DNA of 64,000 nucleotides from Luteimonas huabeiensis HB2. GTDB taxonomy: Bacteria; Pseudomonadota; Gammaproteobacteria; Xanthomonadales; Xanthomonadaceae. The notes beneath the pieces were generated by a model. That model saw only the letters and a list, made by a program, of their open reading frames with translations, was not told where the DNA came from and did not search any database. The stretch lies in the NCBI RefSeq assembly GCF_000559025.1, contig NZ_JAAN01000030.1, forward strand, positions 78,615-142,614, read 5' to 3'. Positions within the stretch are counted from its first letter, which is position 1. Every line of letters begins with the position of its first letter. Position numbers and translations under genes: made by a program. This document shows, one piece after another, positions 56,709 through 64,000 of the stretch.

Positions 56709-58670
56709 TCACGGCGCGGCGACGGCGCCGCCGATGTGGCGGTGCAGGAAATCCAGCAACCGGCGGTAGAAGCCCTCGCGGTGCTCGGCGGTATAGAACC
56801 CGTGCCCCTCGTCCGGGTAGTAGAGCGTCTCCACCGGCACGTCCGCCGCCTTCAGCGCGCGCTCCATCGCGCGGCTGTGCTCGATCGGCGCGACCAGATC
56901 CTCGCCGCCGGCGGCCAGCAACACCGGCGCGCGGATGCGACCGGCCAGGCGCGTGGGCGAGGCGGCCGCCAGCGCGGCGGTGTCGGTGCCGATCCAGTCG
57001 CGGGTCCAGGTCCGCGCCGAGCGGCCCTCGCGATGGTTCTCCTGCCGCATCCGCGGCAGGTCGTAGACGCCGACGTAGCCCACCGCGCAGCGGTACAGGC
57101 CAGGTTCCCGAGCGACGCCCATCAGCGCTGCGTAACCGCCGTAGCTGCCGCCGTAGATGCAGATGCGCTGCGGATCGGCGATGCCCTCGGCGATCGCCCA
57201 GCGGGTGGCGTCGGTGAGATCGTCCTGCATGGCGCCGCCCCATTGCTGCGCGCCGGCATGCAGGAACGCGCGGCCGTAGTTGCCGGAGCCGCGGAAGTTG
57301 ACCCGCAGTACCGCGTAGCCGGCCGCGGCCAGCAGCTGGGTCTCGGTGTCGTAGCCCCAGGCATCGAAGATGCCGTAGGGCCCGCCGTGGGGCAGCACCA
57401 CCATCGGCAAGCCGCGACCGTCGCTGCCCTGCGGCACGGTGAGGAAGCCGTGCAGGGTCAGACCGTCGCGGGCGCGGACCTCGACCGGCCGCATCTTCGC
57501 CATCTTCCCGGGGTCGATGCCGCGGCTGCGCGCGAGGATGAACTCCGCGCTCTTGCGCTCGCTGTCGAAGGCGTAATAGCTGCCCGGATCGACGTCGCTG
57601 CCTACCCACAGCAGCTTGTGGCGGCCGTCGGCGGTGGCCGAGGACACCAGGACCGTCTGGCCCGGGAACGCGGCCTCGATGCTGCGCAGCAGCCGCCCGT
57701 CGGGCGAGTCCGGCTCGAAGTAGACCGTGCGCGGACGCGGGCCGAGGAAGCGCGCGCCGACGGGCGTGCGGCCGCGATGGTCGTAGATTGGCAGCGGATC
57801 GACGATCGCATCGCGGACCACCTCGCGCTGCTGGCCCGAGGCGATGTCCAGCGCGACCACGCTGTCCGGGCCCTCGGCATGCTCGAGCCGCAGGTAGGCG
57901 ATGGCGTTGTCGGCGGAGAAGCCCAGCGGCACCATCCGCCGTCCGCTCGCGCCCTCGTCGTTGATCAGCCGCCACTCGGCGTCGTCGCCGTCGCGCAGGT
58001 AGGTGCGCAGGACGTTGTCGGTGTTGGCGCCGTAGGCGAAGCGCACCACGCCGTGCTGGTCGGTCACGAAATCCGCACGCGTCACCGGCGCGCTCGCCAC
58101 GCGGGTGCGGCGCCCGGAGTAGACGTCCATCCGCTCGACCCGCCAGGCCGGGTCGTTGACCAGCGGGCGCACCGCGATCAGCACGTTGCGGTCGTCCTCG
58201 GGCAGCGTATCGACCAGGCTGGCGGCCACCTGCCCCTCGCGCTTGCTGCTGATGATGTTGGTGCCGACGCGCTGGTTCTGCACCCGCCAGCCCACCAGCA
58301 GGTCGCGGCGCGAGCCGTCGGCGTTCATGGCGTAGAGCTCGCCGGTGGGCAGCGGGTCGTCGCGGCTGCCGAAGGTCTCGGACACCGCGATCAGCACGCG
58401 TTCCGGGTTGACCCACCAGAAATCGTGCACGCTGGTGCCGCGGGTGAAGCGGAACGAGGCGGTGATCGCCCGGTCCTCGCGGCGCAGGATCACCAGCCCG
58501 TACTGTCCGTCCACCGGCACCGTGGCCGCGTAGTACTCGCCGGTCGGCGAGACCTTGAGCGAACCGAACTCGTCCTCGGCCACGAACGGCGCCAGATCGA
58601 CCTGCGCGCGCGCCGGACACGCCCATGCGAACGCCAGCCCGATCAGGGCCAGCCTTGCCAACCATCCCAT
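56709..58670 (-). CDS. exported S9 family peptidase
   Basis: A 653-aa S9 enzyme: signal peptide ending CPARAQ (residue ~22), a divergent beta-propeller (~30-380), and the hydrolase domain with S509 in GGSYGGYAAL, D591 in AGGEDLVAP and H623 in PDEGHGFY, plus the HGGPYG oxyanion loop near 415. AAGGAG 8 bp upstream fixes the start at 58670. The gap to the next S9 gene is 76 bp, so they may be one transcript, but the propellers differ too much for a recent duplication. Confidence 0.91.
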   Translation of the reverse strand: MGWLARLALIGLAFAWACPARAQVDLAPFVAEDEFGSLKVSPTGEYYAATVPVDGQYGLVILRREDRAITASFRFTRGTSVHDFWWVNPERVLIAVSETFGSRDDPLPTGELYAMNADGSRRDLLVGWRVQNQRVGTNIISSKREGQVAASLVDTLPEDDRNVLIAVRPLVNDPAWRVERMDVYSGRRTRVASAPVTRADFVTDQHGVVRFAYGANTDNVLRTYLRDGDDAEWRLINDEGASGRRMVPLGFSADNAIAYLRLEHAEGPDSVVALDIASGQQREVVRDAIVDPLPIYDHRGRTPVGARFLGPRPRTVYFEPDSPDGRLLRSIEAAFPGQTVLVSSATADGRHKLLWVGSDVDPGSYYAFDSERKSAEFILARSRGIDPGKMAKMRPVEVRARDGLTLHGFLTVPQGSDGRGLPMVVLPHGGPYGIFDAWGYDTETQLLAAAGYAVLRVNFRGSGNYGRAFLHAGAQQWGGAMQDDLTDATRWAIAEGIADPQRICIYGGSYGGYAALMGVAREPGLYRCAVGYVGVYDLPRMRQENHREGRSARTWTRDWIGTDTAALAAASPTRLAGRIRAPVLLAAGGEDLVAPIEHSRAMERALKAADVPVETLYYPDEGHGFYTAEHREGFYRRLLDFLHRHIGGAVAAP

Positions 58671-58821
58671 TCCCCTGCTCCTTTCGACGCCACGACGCGC
58701 TCGGGCGCGGCGGCTTCCCCCCGCCCGCGCAGCCGGTACTTTACGGCGCCCGCCGAGCCGCCGCCAGCGGCGCGGTTCTTTCACGCCGCGCAGCGAGCGC
58801 CGCGACGTAAGGTGCGCCTGC

Positions 58822-59361
58822 ATGACCGCCGCCCTGCTCATCATCGACATGATCAACCACTTCCGCTTCCCGCAGGGCGCGGCGCTGGCGCGCGCGGCCG
58901 GGCCGGTCTCGCGGCGGATCGCCTGGCTGCGCGGCCGCTTCGCCGCCGCGGGCCTGCCGACGATCTACGTCAACGACAACTTCATGGACTGGAAGGCCGA
59001 CTTCCACCAGATCCAGGCCGTCTGCGCGCAGCCCGGGATGCCGGGCGCGGAGATCGCGCGGCGGCTGGCGCCTGGGCCCGACGACTACTTCGTGCTCAAG
59101 CCCAAGCACTCGGCCTTCCTGGCCAGCCCGCTGGACGTGCTGCTGAAGAAGCTGGAGGCGCGCAAGCTGGTGGTGACCGGGATCGCCGCCGATGCCTGCG
59201 TGCTGGCGACCGCGCAGGACGCGCACATGCGCGAATACGCGCTCGCGGTGCCGCGCGACGCGGTGGGCGCGATCAGCCCCGCGCGGCGCGACCGCGCGCT
59301 GGCGATCCTGCGCGACAACTGCGGCGCCGACACCCGCACCGCGCGCAGCGTCGCGCCGTAG
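58822..59361 (+). CDS. cysteine hydrolase of the isochorismatase fold
   Basis: A 179-aa hydrolase with the family triad D9 in LLIIDM, K93 in VLKPKHSAF and C126 in AADACVLAT, and the cis-peptide-like GIAADAC loop. Resembles small nicotinamidase-like/CSHase-type members. It lies far from entC/entE and lacks an aryl-carrier domain, so it is not assigned to siderophore synthesis. Converges on the oxidoreductase with 26 bp between. Confidence 0.9.
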   Translation: MTAALLIIDMINHFRFPQGAALARAAGPVSRRIAWLRGRFAAAGLPTIYVNDNFMDWKADFHQIQAVCAQPGMPGAEIARRLAPGPDDYFVLKPKHSAFLASPLDVLLKKLEARKLVVTGIAADACVLATAQDAHMREYALAVPRDAVGAISPARRDRALAILRDNCGADTRTARSVAP

Positions 59362-59387
59362 CGGCAGGGCCGCGCCGCGCCCGTCGG

Positions 59388-61706
59388 CTACGGCGCCGGG
59401 CCGGCGGGCACGCGCCGCGGATCGACCTCGCGCTCGATGCGCACCGGCACCGACTTGGCCGCCGGCACGTGGCTGTCGATGGCGTGGTGCTCCACCGGGA
59501 TCAGCGGATTGCACTCGGGGTAGTAGCCCACCACGCAGCCCGCCGGCACGTCGTAGGCGGTCACCCGCAGGCCGCCGACCTCGCGATGCACGCCATCGTC
59601 GGCATCGCCGACCAGGCTGACCTGCTCGCCTTCGGCCAGCCCCAGGCGGGCGATGTCGTCGCGGTGCATCAGCAGCACGCGGCGGGTGCCCTCGATGCCG
59701 CGGAAACGGTCGCTGTAGCCGTACACGGTGGTGTTGAACTGGTCGTTGCTGCGCACGGTGACCAGCCGCAGCCGTTGCGGCGCGTCGGCGAAACCGGTCG
59801 CGCTGAGCAGCCCCGCCGCATGGAACTGCGCCTTGCCGCTGGGCGTATGCCAGATCCGCTCGCGCGCGCCGTTGGGCCGCGGGAAGCCGCCCTCGGCGCC
59901 CAGGCGCGCGTTGAAGTCGTGGAAATCGGCCGGATAGGTCCGGGCGATCGCGTCGCGCACCCGCGCGTAGTCGGCCACCCAGTCCCGCCACGGCACCTTC
60001 GGATTCGGCGGCAGCGCGGCCTCGGCGATGCCGGCCACGATGGCCGGTTCGGAGAGCAGGCGATCGGAGGCCGGCGCCTGCACGCCGAGGGAGCGGTGGA
60101 TGCAGGCGGTGCTGTCCTCCACGCTCACCGCCTGCACGCCGCCGGCCTGGCGGTCGCGCTCGATGCGGCTCAGGCAGGGCAGCAGGAAGGCCACCTCGCC
60201 GTTGACCAGATGGCTGCGGTTGAGCTTGGTGGCGACCTGCACGGTCAGCCGCAGCCTCGACCAGGCGGCCTCCAGGCGGCCGGTCTCGGGCGCGGCGCGC
60301 AGGAAGTTGCCGCCCAGGCCGACGAAGGCGCGCACCCTGCCCTCGATCGCCCCGCGTACGGTGCCGACCGTGTCCAGCCCCTTGTCGCGCGGCGGCTCGA
60401 AGCCGTATTGCTCGGCGAGCCGGTCCAGCGGCACCAGCTCCGGCTTCTCGGTGATACCCACGGTGCGCTGCCCCTGGACGTTGGAGTGCCCGCGCACCGG
60501 GCACACGCCGGCGCCGGGCCGGCCGACGTTGCCGCGCATCAGCGCCAGGTTGCACAAGAGCCGCACGTTGTCCACGCCGTGGCGGTGCTGGGTCAGGCCC
60601 ATGCCGTAGATCAGGATCGCCGATTCCGCGCGCGCGTAGACCGCCGCCGCGGCGCGCAACACCTCCACCGCCAGCCCCGATTCGCGCGCGATCGCGTCCC
60701 AGTCCAGCCCGCGCAACACGCCGACGAACGCGTCGTAGCCCTCGGTGTGCGCCTCGACGAAGGCGCTGTCGACCACGCGCGCGCCGCCGCCGCGGCGCGC
60801 CGCGTCGTCGAGTTCCAGCAGCGCCTTGCACAGGCCCAGCAGCACCGCCGGATCGCCGCCGGCGCGCGGCTGGAAGTAACCGGAGCTGATCCGCGTCGCC
60901 GCGCCGCCGAGCATCTGCAGCGGCGACTGCGGGTTCTTGAAGCGCTCCCAGCCGCGCTCGCGCAGCGGGTTGAAGGTCAGGATCGGCACCCCGCGGCGGC
61001 TCGCGTCCTGCAGCGGGTGCAGCAGGCGCGGGCTGTTGACGCCCACGTTCTGGCCGAACGAGAGGATGCAATCGGTCTTCTCGAAGTCCTCCAGCAGCAC
61101 CGTGCCCACCGGCACGCCCAGGCTGCGCGGCAAGCCCACGGAGGTGCTCTCGTGGCACATGTTGGAGCTGTCGGGCAGGTTGTTGCAGCCGTACAGCCGC
61201 GCCAGCAGCGCGTACATGTACGAGGCCTCCAGCGAGGCGCGCCCCGAGGCGTAGAACACCACGCTCTTCGGATCCAGCGCCCGCAGCTCGCGGCCGATCG
61301 CGGCGAACGCGTCCTCCCAGCTGGTGGGGACATAGCGGTCGCTGGCCGCGTCGTAGCGCAGCGGCTCGGTGATGCGCCCGCTCGCCTCCAGGTCGAAATC
61401 GGCCCAGGTGCGCAGTTCCGAGACCGTGTGGCGGCGGAAGAACGCGGCGTCCACGCGCCCGGCATCGAGGTCCCAGAACGTGGCCTTGGCGCCGTTCTCG
61501 CAGAACTCGAACGGATGCGGCGCGGCGGGTTTGGCCCAGGAGCAGCTCACGCAGGCGAAGCCGCCGGGCTTGTTCTGCCGCCGCAACTGCGCCATCGCCG
61601 CCAGCGTGCGCGTGCGCCGCCGCAGCCCGTGCCGTGCCAGCGAACGCACCGACCCCCAACCGCCGGCCGGTCCCGGGTAGCGTCTGAATGCAGACGTGCC
61701 TGCCAT
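59388..61706 (-). CDS. YdeP/FdhF-type molybdopterin oxidoreductase
   Basis: A 772-aa protein of the molybdopterin oxidoreductase superfamily. N-terminal CVSC plus FEFCENGAKA likely bind an iron-sulfur cluster; SNMCHESTSVGLP (near 173-185) is the metal-site region; FGQNVGVNSPRL, GMGLTQHRHGVDNV and RGHSNVQGQRT are pterin-binding segments; NDQFNTTVYGYSDRFRG and PECNPLIPVEHH lie in the C-terminal domain. No signal peptide, so cytoplasmic. Family members resemble formate dehydrogenase H but their substrates are unknown; no electron-transfer subunit is adjacent. A CCGGTATACCGG palindrome sits 28 bp upstream. Confidence 0.92.
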   Translation of the reverse strand: MAGTSAFRRYPGPAGGWGSVRSLARHGLRRRTRTLAAMAQLRRQNKPGGFACVSCSWAKPAAPHPFEFCENGAKATFWDLDAGRVDAAFFRRHTVSELRTWADFDLEASGRITEPLRYDAASDRYVPTSWEDAFAAIGRELRALDPKSVVFYASGRASLEASYMYALLARLYGCNNLPDSSNMCHESTSVGLPRSLGVPVGTVLLEDFEKTDCILSFGQNVGVNSPRLLHPLQDASRRGVPILTFNPLRERGWERFKNPQSPLQMLGGAATRISSGYFQPRAGGDPAVLLGLCKALLELDDAARRGGGARVVDSAFVEAHTEGYDAFVGVLRGLDWDAIARESGLAVEVLRAAAAVYARAESAILIYGMGLTQHRHGVDNVRLLCNLALMRGNVGRPGAGVCPVRGHSNVQGQRTVGITEKPELVPLDRLAEQYGFEPPRDKGLDTVGTVRGAIEGRVRAFVGLGGNFLRAAPETGRLEAAWSRLRLTVQVATKLNRSHLVNGEVAFLLPCLSRIERDRQAGGVQAVSVEDSTACIHRSLGVQAPASDRLLSEPAIVAGIAEAALPPNPKVPWRDWVADYARVRDAIARTYPADFHDFNARLGAEGGFPRPNGARERIWHTPSGKAQFHAAGLLSATGFADAPQRLRLVTVRSNDQFNTTVYGYSDRFRGIEGTRRVLLMHRDDIARLGLAEGEQVSLVGDADDGVHREVGGLRVTAYDVPAGCVVGYYPECNPLIPVEHHAIDSHVPAAKSVPVRIEREVDPRRVPAGPAP

Positions 61707-61733
61707 GCGCGACTCCAGCTTCGAAATCGCGTC

Positions 61734-61745
61734 CCGGTATACCGG
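61734..61745. promoter_or_regulatory. perfect 12-bp palindrome before the YdeP-like gene
   Basis: CCGGTATACCGG lies in the 71-bp gap between the OPT transporter and the oxidoreductase gene. It could be an operator or include a -10-like TATACC for the oxidoreductase. No regulator is identified. Confidence 0.3.
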
Positions 61746-61777
61746 TCGAGGCAACAAACCGGGGTGAAACCGATGGA

Positions 61778-63754
61778 TCAGCCGATCGGCGCGTCCGGAT
61801 CGGCGCGGCGCGCGGTGCGGTACAGCAGCCCGGCGATCGCCGCCAGCATCGCCAGTCCCAGCCACGCGCCGGGCGCGCCCAGCCGCAGCGATGCCGGCAG
61901 CGCCAGCACCTCGGCATCGCCGGCCAGCACGATCGGCACCGCGATCAGGATGCCCATCAGCGCCTCGCCGGTGATCAGGCCCGCGGCGAACAGCATGCCC
62001 TTGCGGTGCGCGCGCTCGCGCCCGGGCTCGTCGTCAGGCGCCACGCGGTGGTAGCGCTCGACCAAGTGCGCGACCAGGCCGCCGGCGAAGATCGGCACGC
62101 TCAGCTCGATCGGCAGGTAGATGCCGACCGCGCAGGCCAGCACCGGCACCCGAAAGCGGCTGCCGCGCGCCTTCAGCCAGGCGTCGAAGGCGATGATCGC
62201 CGCACCGATCAGCGCGCCGACGCCGATCGTCGTCCACGGCAGCTCGCCGCCGAAGATGCCGCGCGCCACCGAAGCCATCAGGTTCGCCTGCGGCGCCAGC
62301 AGCGGGCTGGGATGCTCGGCGGTGGGCACGCCGATGCCGTAGGCCTCCATCAGCAGGTTCAGCACCGGCGCCATGACCAGCGCGCTGGAGACCGCGCCGA
62401 TGGCCAGCATCAGCTGCTGCTTCCACGGCGTGGCGCCGACGATGTAGCCGGCCTTGAGATCCTGCAGGTTGTCGCCGCCGATGCAGGCCGCGCAGCAGAC
62501 CACCGCGCCGATCATGATCGAGGCGACCGCGCCGATCTCCGAGTCGCGGCCCAGCAGCATCGCCAGCACCAGCGCGGCGAACAGGATGGTGGCGATGGTG
62601 ATTCCGGACACCGGATTGTTCGACGAGCCCACCAGGCCGGCCATGTAGGCCGACACCGAGACGAACAGGAAGCCCGCCACCACCATGATCAGCGTCATCG
62701 GCAGGCCGACCGTCCAGGTGCCGACGATGCTGTGGTAGAGCACCGCCAGCGGCACCGTGAACAGCACCAGGCCGATGCCGATCAGCTTCATCGGCACGTC
62801 GCGCTCGGTCGGCGCCAGCGAGCGCACCCCGCCCGGCGCGCGGCCGGCGGCGATGCCGCTGCGGATGCCGGAGAACAGCGAGCTGCGCAACGAGATCAGC
62901 GTCCACACGCCGCCGATCAGCATCGCCCCCACGCCCAGGTAGCGCACCTGCGCGCTCCAGATCGCGAACGCGGCGTCCTCGGCGCCGGCGCCGGCCACCG
63001 CCGCGGCCAGCTCGGGATTGCCGTCGAGCAGGAACAGGCTGTAGAGCGGAATGGCGATGTTCCAGGCGATCACGCCGCCGGCCAGTACCACGACGCCCAC
63101 GTTGAGGCCGACGATGTAGCCGACCCCGAACAGCGCCGGCGACAGGTTGGTGCCGGCATAGCCGATCGCGTTGCCGAACCAGGCCGAGACCGAGGCGGTA
63201 TCCGGGATCAGCCGCAGGCCGCTGCCGGCAGCCGCCTTCATCGCCCCGCCCAGCAGCGCCGCCAGCGCCAGCACGTGCACGCCCTGGCCGGGGTTCTCGC
63301 CGGTGCGCAGCACCTCGGCGGCGGCCTTGCCCTCGGGGAAGGCGAGCTTCTGCTCCACGATCAGCGAACGGCGCAGCGGCACCGAGAACAGCACGCCGAG
63401 CAGGCCGCCCAGGCCGGCGATGGCCAGCACCCAGCCGTATCGGAAGTCCTGCCACCAGCCCAGGATCACCAGCGCCGGCAGGGTGAAGATCACCCCCGAG
63501 GCGATCGACGAGCCGGCCGAGGCGCCGGTCTGGACGATGTTGTTCTCGAGGATGTGGCCGCCGCCCAGCGCGCGCAGCACGCCCATCGAGATCACCGCCG
63601 CGGGGATCGCCGAGGCGATGGTGAGCCCGGCGAACAGCCCCAGGTAGGTATTGGCGGCGGCCAGGATCACCGCCAGCACGATCGCCAGCAGGACGGCGCG
63701 GAAGGTGAGTTCGGGAGGAGCGGCGTGCGGGGCGTGCGGCATGCGCGTGGCCAT
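61778..63754 (-). CDS. OPT family oligopeptide transporter
   Basis: A 658-aa transporter with about 15 helices. Motifs include ANTYLGLFAGLTIASAIPAAVISMG near 34-58, ILENNIVQTGASAGSSIASGVIF near 68-90 and ACIGGDNLQDLKAGYIVGATPWKQQLMLAIG near 430-460, which are the bacterial OPT (PTR2-unrelated) signatures. Likely imports oligopeptides or metal chelates. Same strand as the YdeP-like gene. Confidence 0.93.
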   Translation of the reverse strand: MATRMPHAPHAAPPELTFRAVLLAIVLAVILAAANTYLGLFAGLTIASAIPAAVISMGVLRALGGGHILENNIVQTGASAGSSIASGVIFTLPALVILGWWQDFRYGWVLAIAGLGGLLGVLFSVPLRRSLIVEQKLAFPEGKAAAEVLRTGENPGQGVHVLALAALLGGAMKAAAGSGLRLIPDTASVSAWFGNAIGYAGTNLSPALFGVGYIVGLNVGVVVLAGGVIAWNIAIPLYSLFLLDGNPELAAAVAGAGAEDAAFAIWSAQVRYLGVGAMLIGGVWTLISLRSSLFSGIRSGIAAGRAPGGVRSLAPTERDVPMKLIGIGLVLFTVPLAVLYHSIVGTWTVGLPMTLIMVVAGFLFVSVSAYMAGLVGSSNNPVSGITIATILFAALVLAMLLGRDSEIGAVASIMIGAVVCCAACIGGDNLQDLKAGYIVGATPWKQQLMLAIGAVSSALVMAPVLNLLMEAYGIGVPTAEHPSPLLAPQANLMASVARGIFGGELPWTTIGVGALIGAAIIAFDAWLKARGSRFRVPVLACAVGIYLPIELSVPIFAGGLVAHLVERYHRVAPDDEPGRERAHRKGMLFAAGLITGEALMGILIAVPIVLAGDAEVLALPASLRLGAPGAWLGLAMLAAIAGLLYRTARRADPDAPIG

Positions 63755-63882
63755 GGACGTGGACGGCGCAACTTAATCCTCGCGGCCCCCGCCGTCCAGC
63801 GCGGCCGCTTCGCCCGTCTCCCGCAAGCTCGCGCCTGACGCACCTGCCGTCTCGGCTCCCCCAGGCGGCGCATGCCCTCCCT

Positions 63883-64000
63883 CTCCCGCAAGCGGGGCCA
63901 TGTCCTCCCTTCTCCCGCAAGCGGGTGCGTGTCGTCCCTTCTCCCGCAAGCGGGCGCATGTCGTTCCTTCTCCCGCAAGCGGGCGCATGTCGTTCCTTCT
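63883..64000 (-). repeat. 29-bp tandem repeat array, runs off the window
   Basis: Units start at 63883, 63912, 63941, 63970 and 63999 with an exact period of 29 bp. Each starts CTCCCGCAAGCGGG and contains a GCGCATGTCGTTCC-type tail that becomes more uniform to the right. They are the reverse complement of the units at 35229-35340. No spacers. The stretch 63755-63882 holds no gene I can support, although repeat-derived frames are open there. Confidence 0.92.

Noticed and set aside
58822..59361. Isochorismatase (EntB) for the siderophore pathway
   Set aside because: It is a short stand-alone member of the fold, 57 kb away from entC/entE, without an aryl-carrier domain and with a nicotinamidase-like active-site context.
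56673..62054. Very long open frame antisense to the S9 peptidase, molybdoenzyme and neighbouring genes
   Set aside because: In DNA with nearly all G/C third positions, stop codons are rare in other frames. The translation is low-complexity Arg/Ala/Gly/His sequence with no domain, opposite to well-supported genes. The same applies to long frames at 10298-14749, 53252-57217, 26709-29927 and 4964-8044.
63755..63988. Small open frames downstream of the array region
   Set aside because: Their translations are repeats of one motif (variants of PLAGEG and HAPACGRR) generated by the tandem repeat; no start signal or domain.
63883..64000. CRISPR array
   Set aside because: The 29-bp units are contiguous with no spacers between them, and no cas gene is seen. 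The same is true at 35229-35340.

Overview
The window is very GC-rich chromosomal DNA in which nearly every base is coding and the third codon position is almost always G or C. Gene content points to a gammaproteobacterium of the Lysobacteraceae/Xanthomonadaceae (Lysobacter or a close relative). The indicators are the MurL/MurD2 peptidoglycan pair, a fused lysC-lysA gene, an HU protein with a lysine/alanine-rich N-terminal tail, catecholate siderophore genes, and the dispersed CTCCCGC/GCGGGAG palindromic repeats common in this family. The genus is inference. I saw no rRNA, tRNA, prophage, insertion sequence or CRISPR array.

Region 1 (1-17.4 kb) is an iron-acquisition island. On the minus strand an MFS transporter, isochorismate synthase (entC) and the start of the 2,3-dihydroxybenzoate-AMP ligase (entE, cut by the window edge) form an overlapping operon behind a Fur-box-like site. 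Upstream of it is a tight minus-strand cassette: a TonB-dependent siderophore receptor, a PiuC-type Fe(II) dioxygenase, an FMN alpha-hydroxyacid oxidase, and an unusual Fur-family regulator without the usual histidine-rich metal site. Plus-strand genes follow: a two-component system, two more TonB-dependent receptors (each with a clear Fur box), a periplasmic siderophore-esterase-like hydrolase and an exported YncE-like beta-propeller. Together they would make, export, import, hydrolyse and sense a catecholate siderophore.

Region 2 (17.6-23.8 kb) holds housekeeping and transport genes: a Tat-exported aldo/keto reductase, an NTP/NDP-exchange-family carrier, an EamA carrier, a DUF4019 protein, ssb, ispB and a small helix-hairpin-helix protein. 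Region 3 (23.8-30.1 kb) links cell wall and lysine metabolism: murD2, murL (with a coding repeat element inserted in frame), a small membrane protein and lysC-lysA. Region 4 (30-41 kb) has PhzF, an LTA-synthase-like sulfatase divergent from a second two-component system, a 29-bp tandem repeat, an alpha/beta hydrolase overlapping an OsmC protein, DUF2784, HU, a TerB-like protein, an M23 peptidase and small envelope proteins.

Region 5 (41.1-45 kb) is a TetR-HlyD-ATPase-permease export operon with a palindromic operator candidate. Region 6 (45-54.4 kb) carries phoH-ybeY-corC (interrupted by one antisense gene), a DUF4105 protein, corA, cstA-ybdD and a DUF819 carrier. Region 7 (54.5-64 kb) has two S9 peptidases, an isochorismatase-fold hydrolase, a YdeP-type molybdopterin oxidoreductase and an OPT-family transporter. 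It ends in a second 29-bp tandem array that runs off the window.
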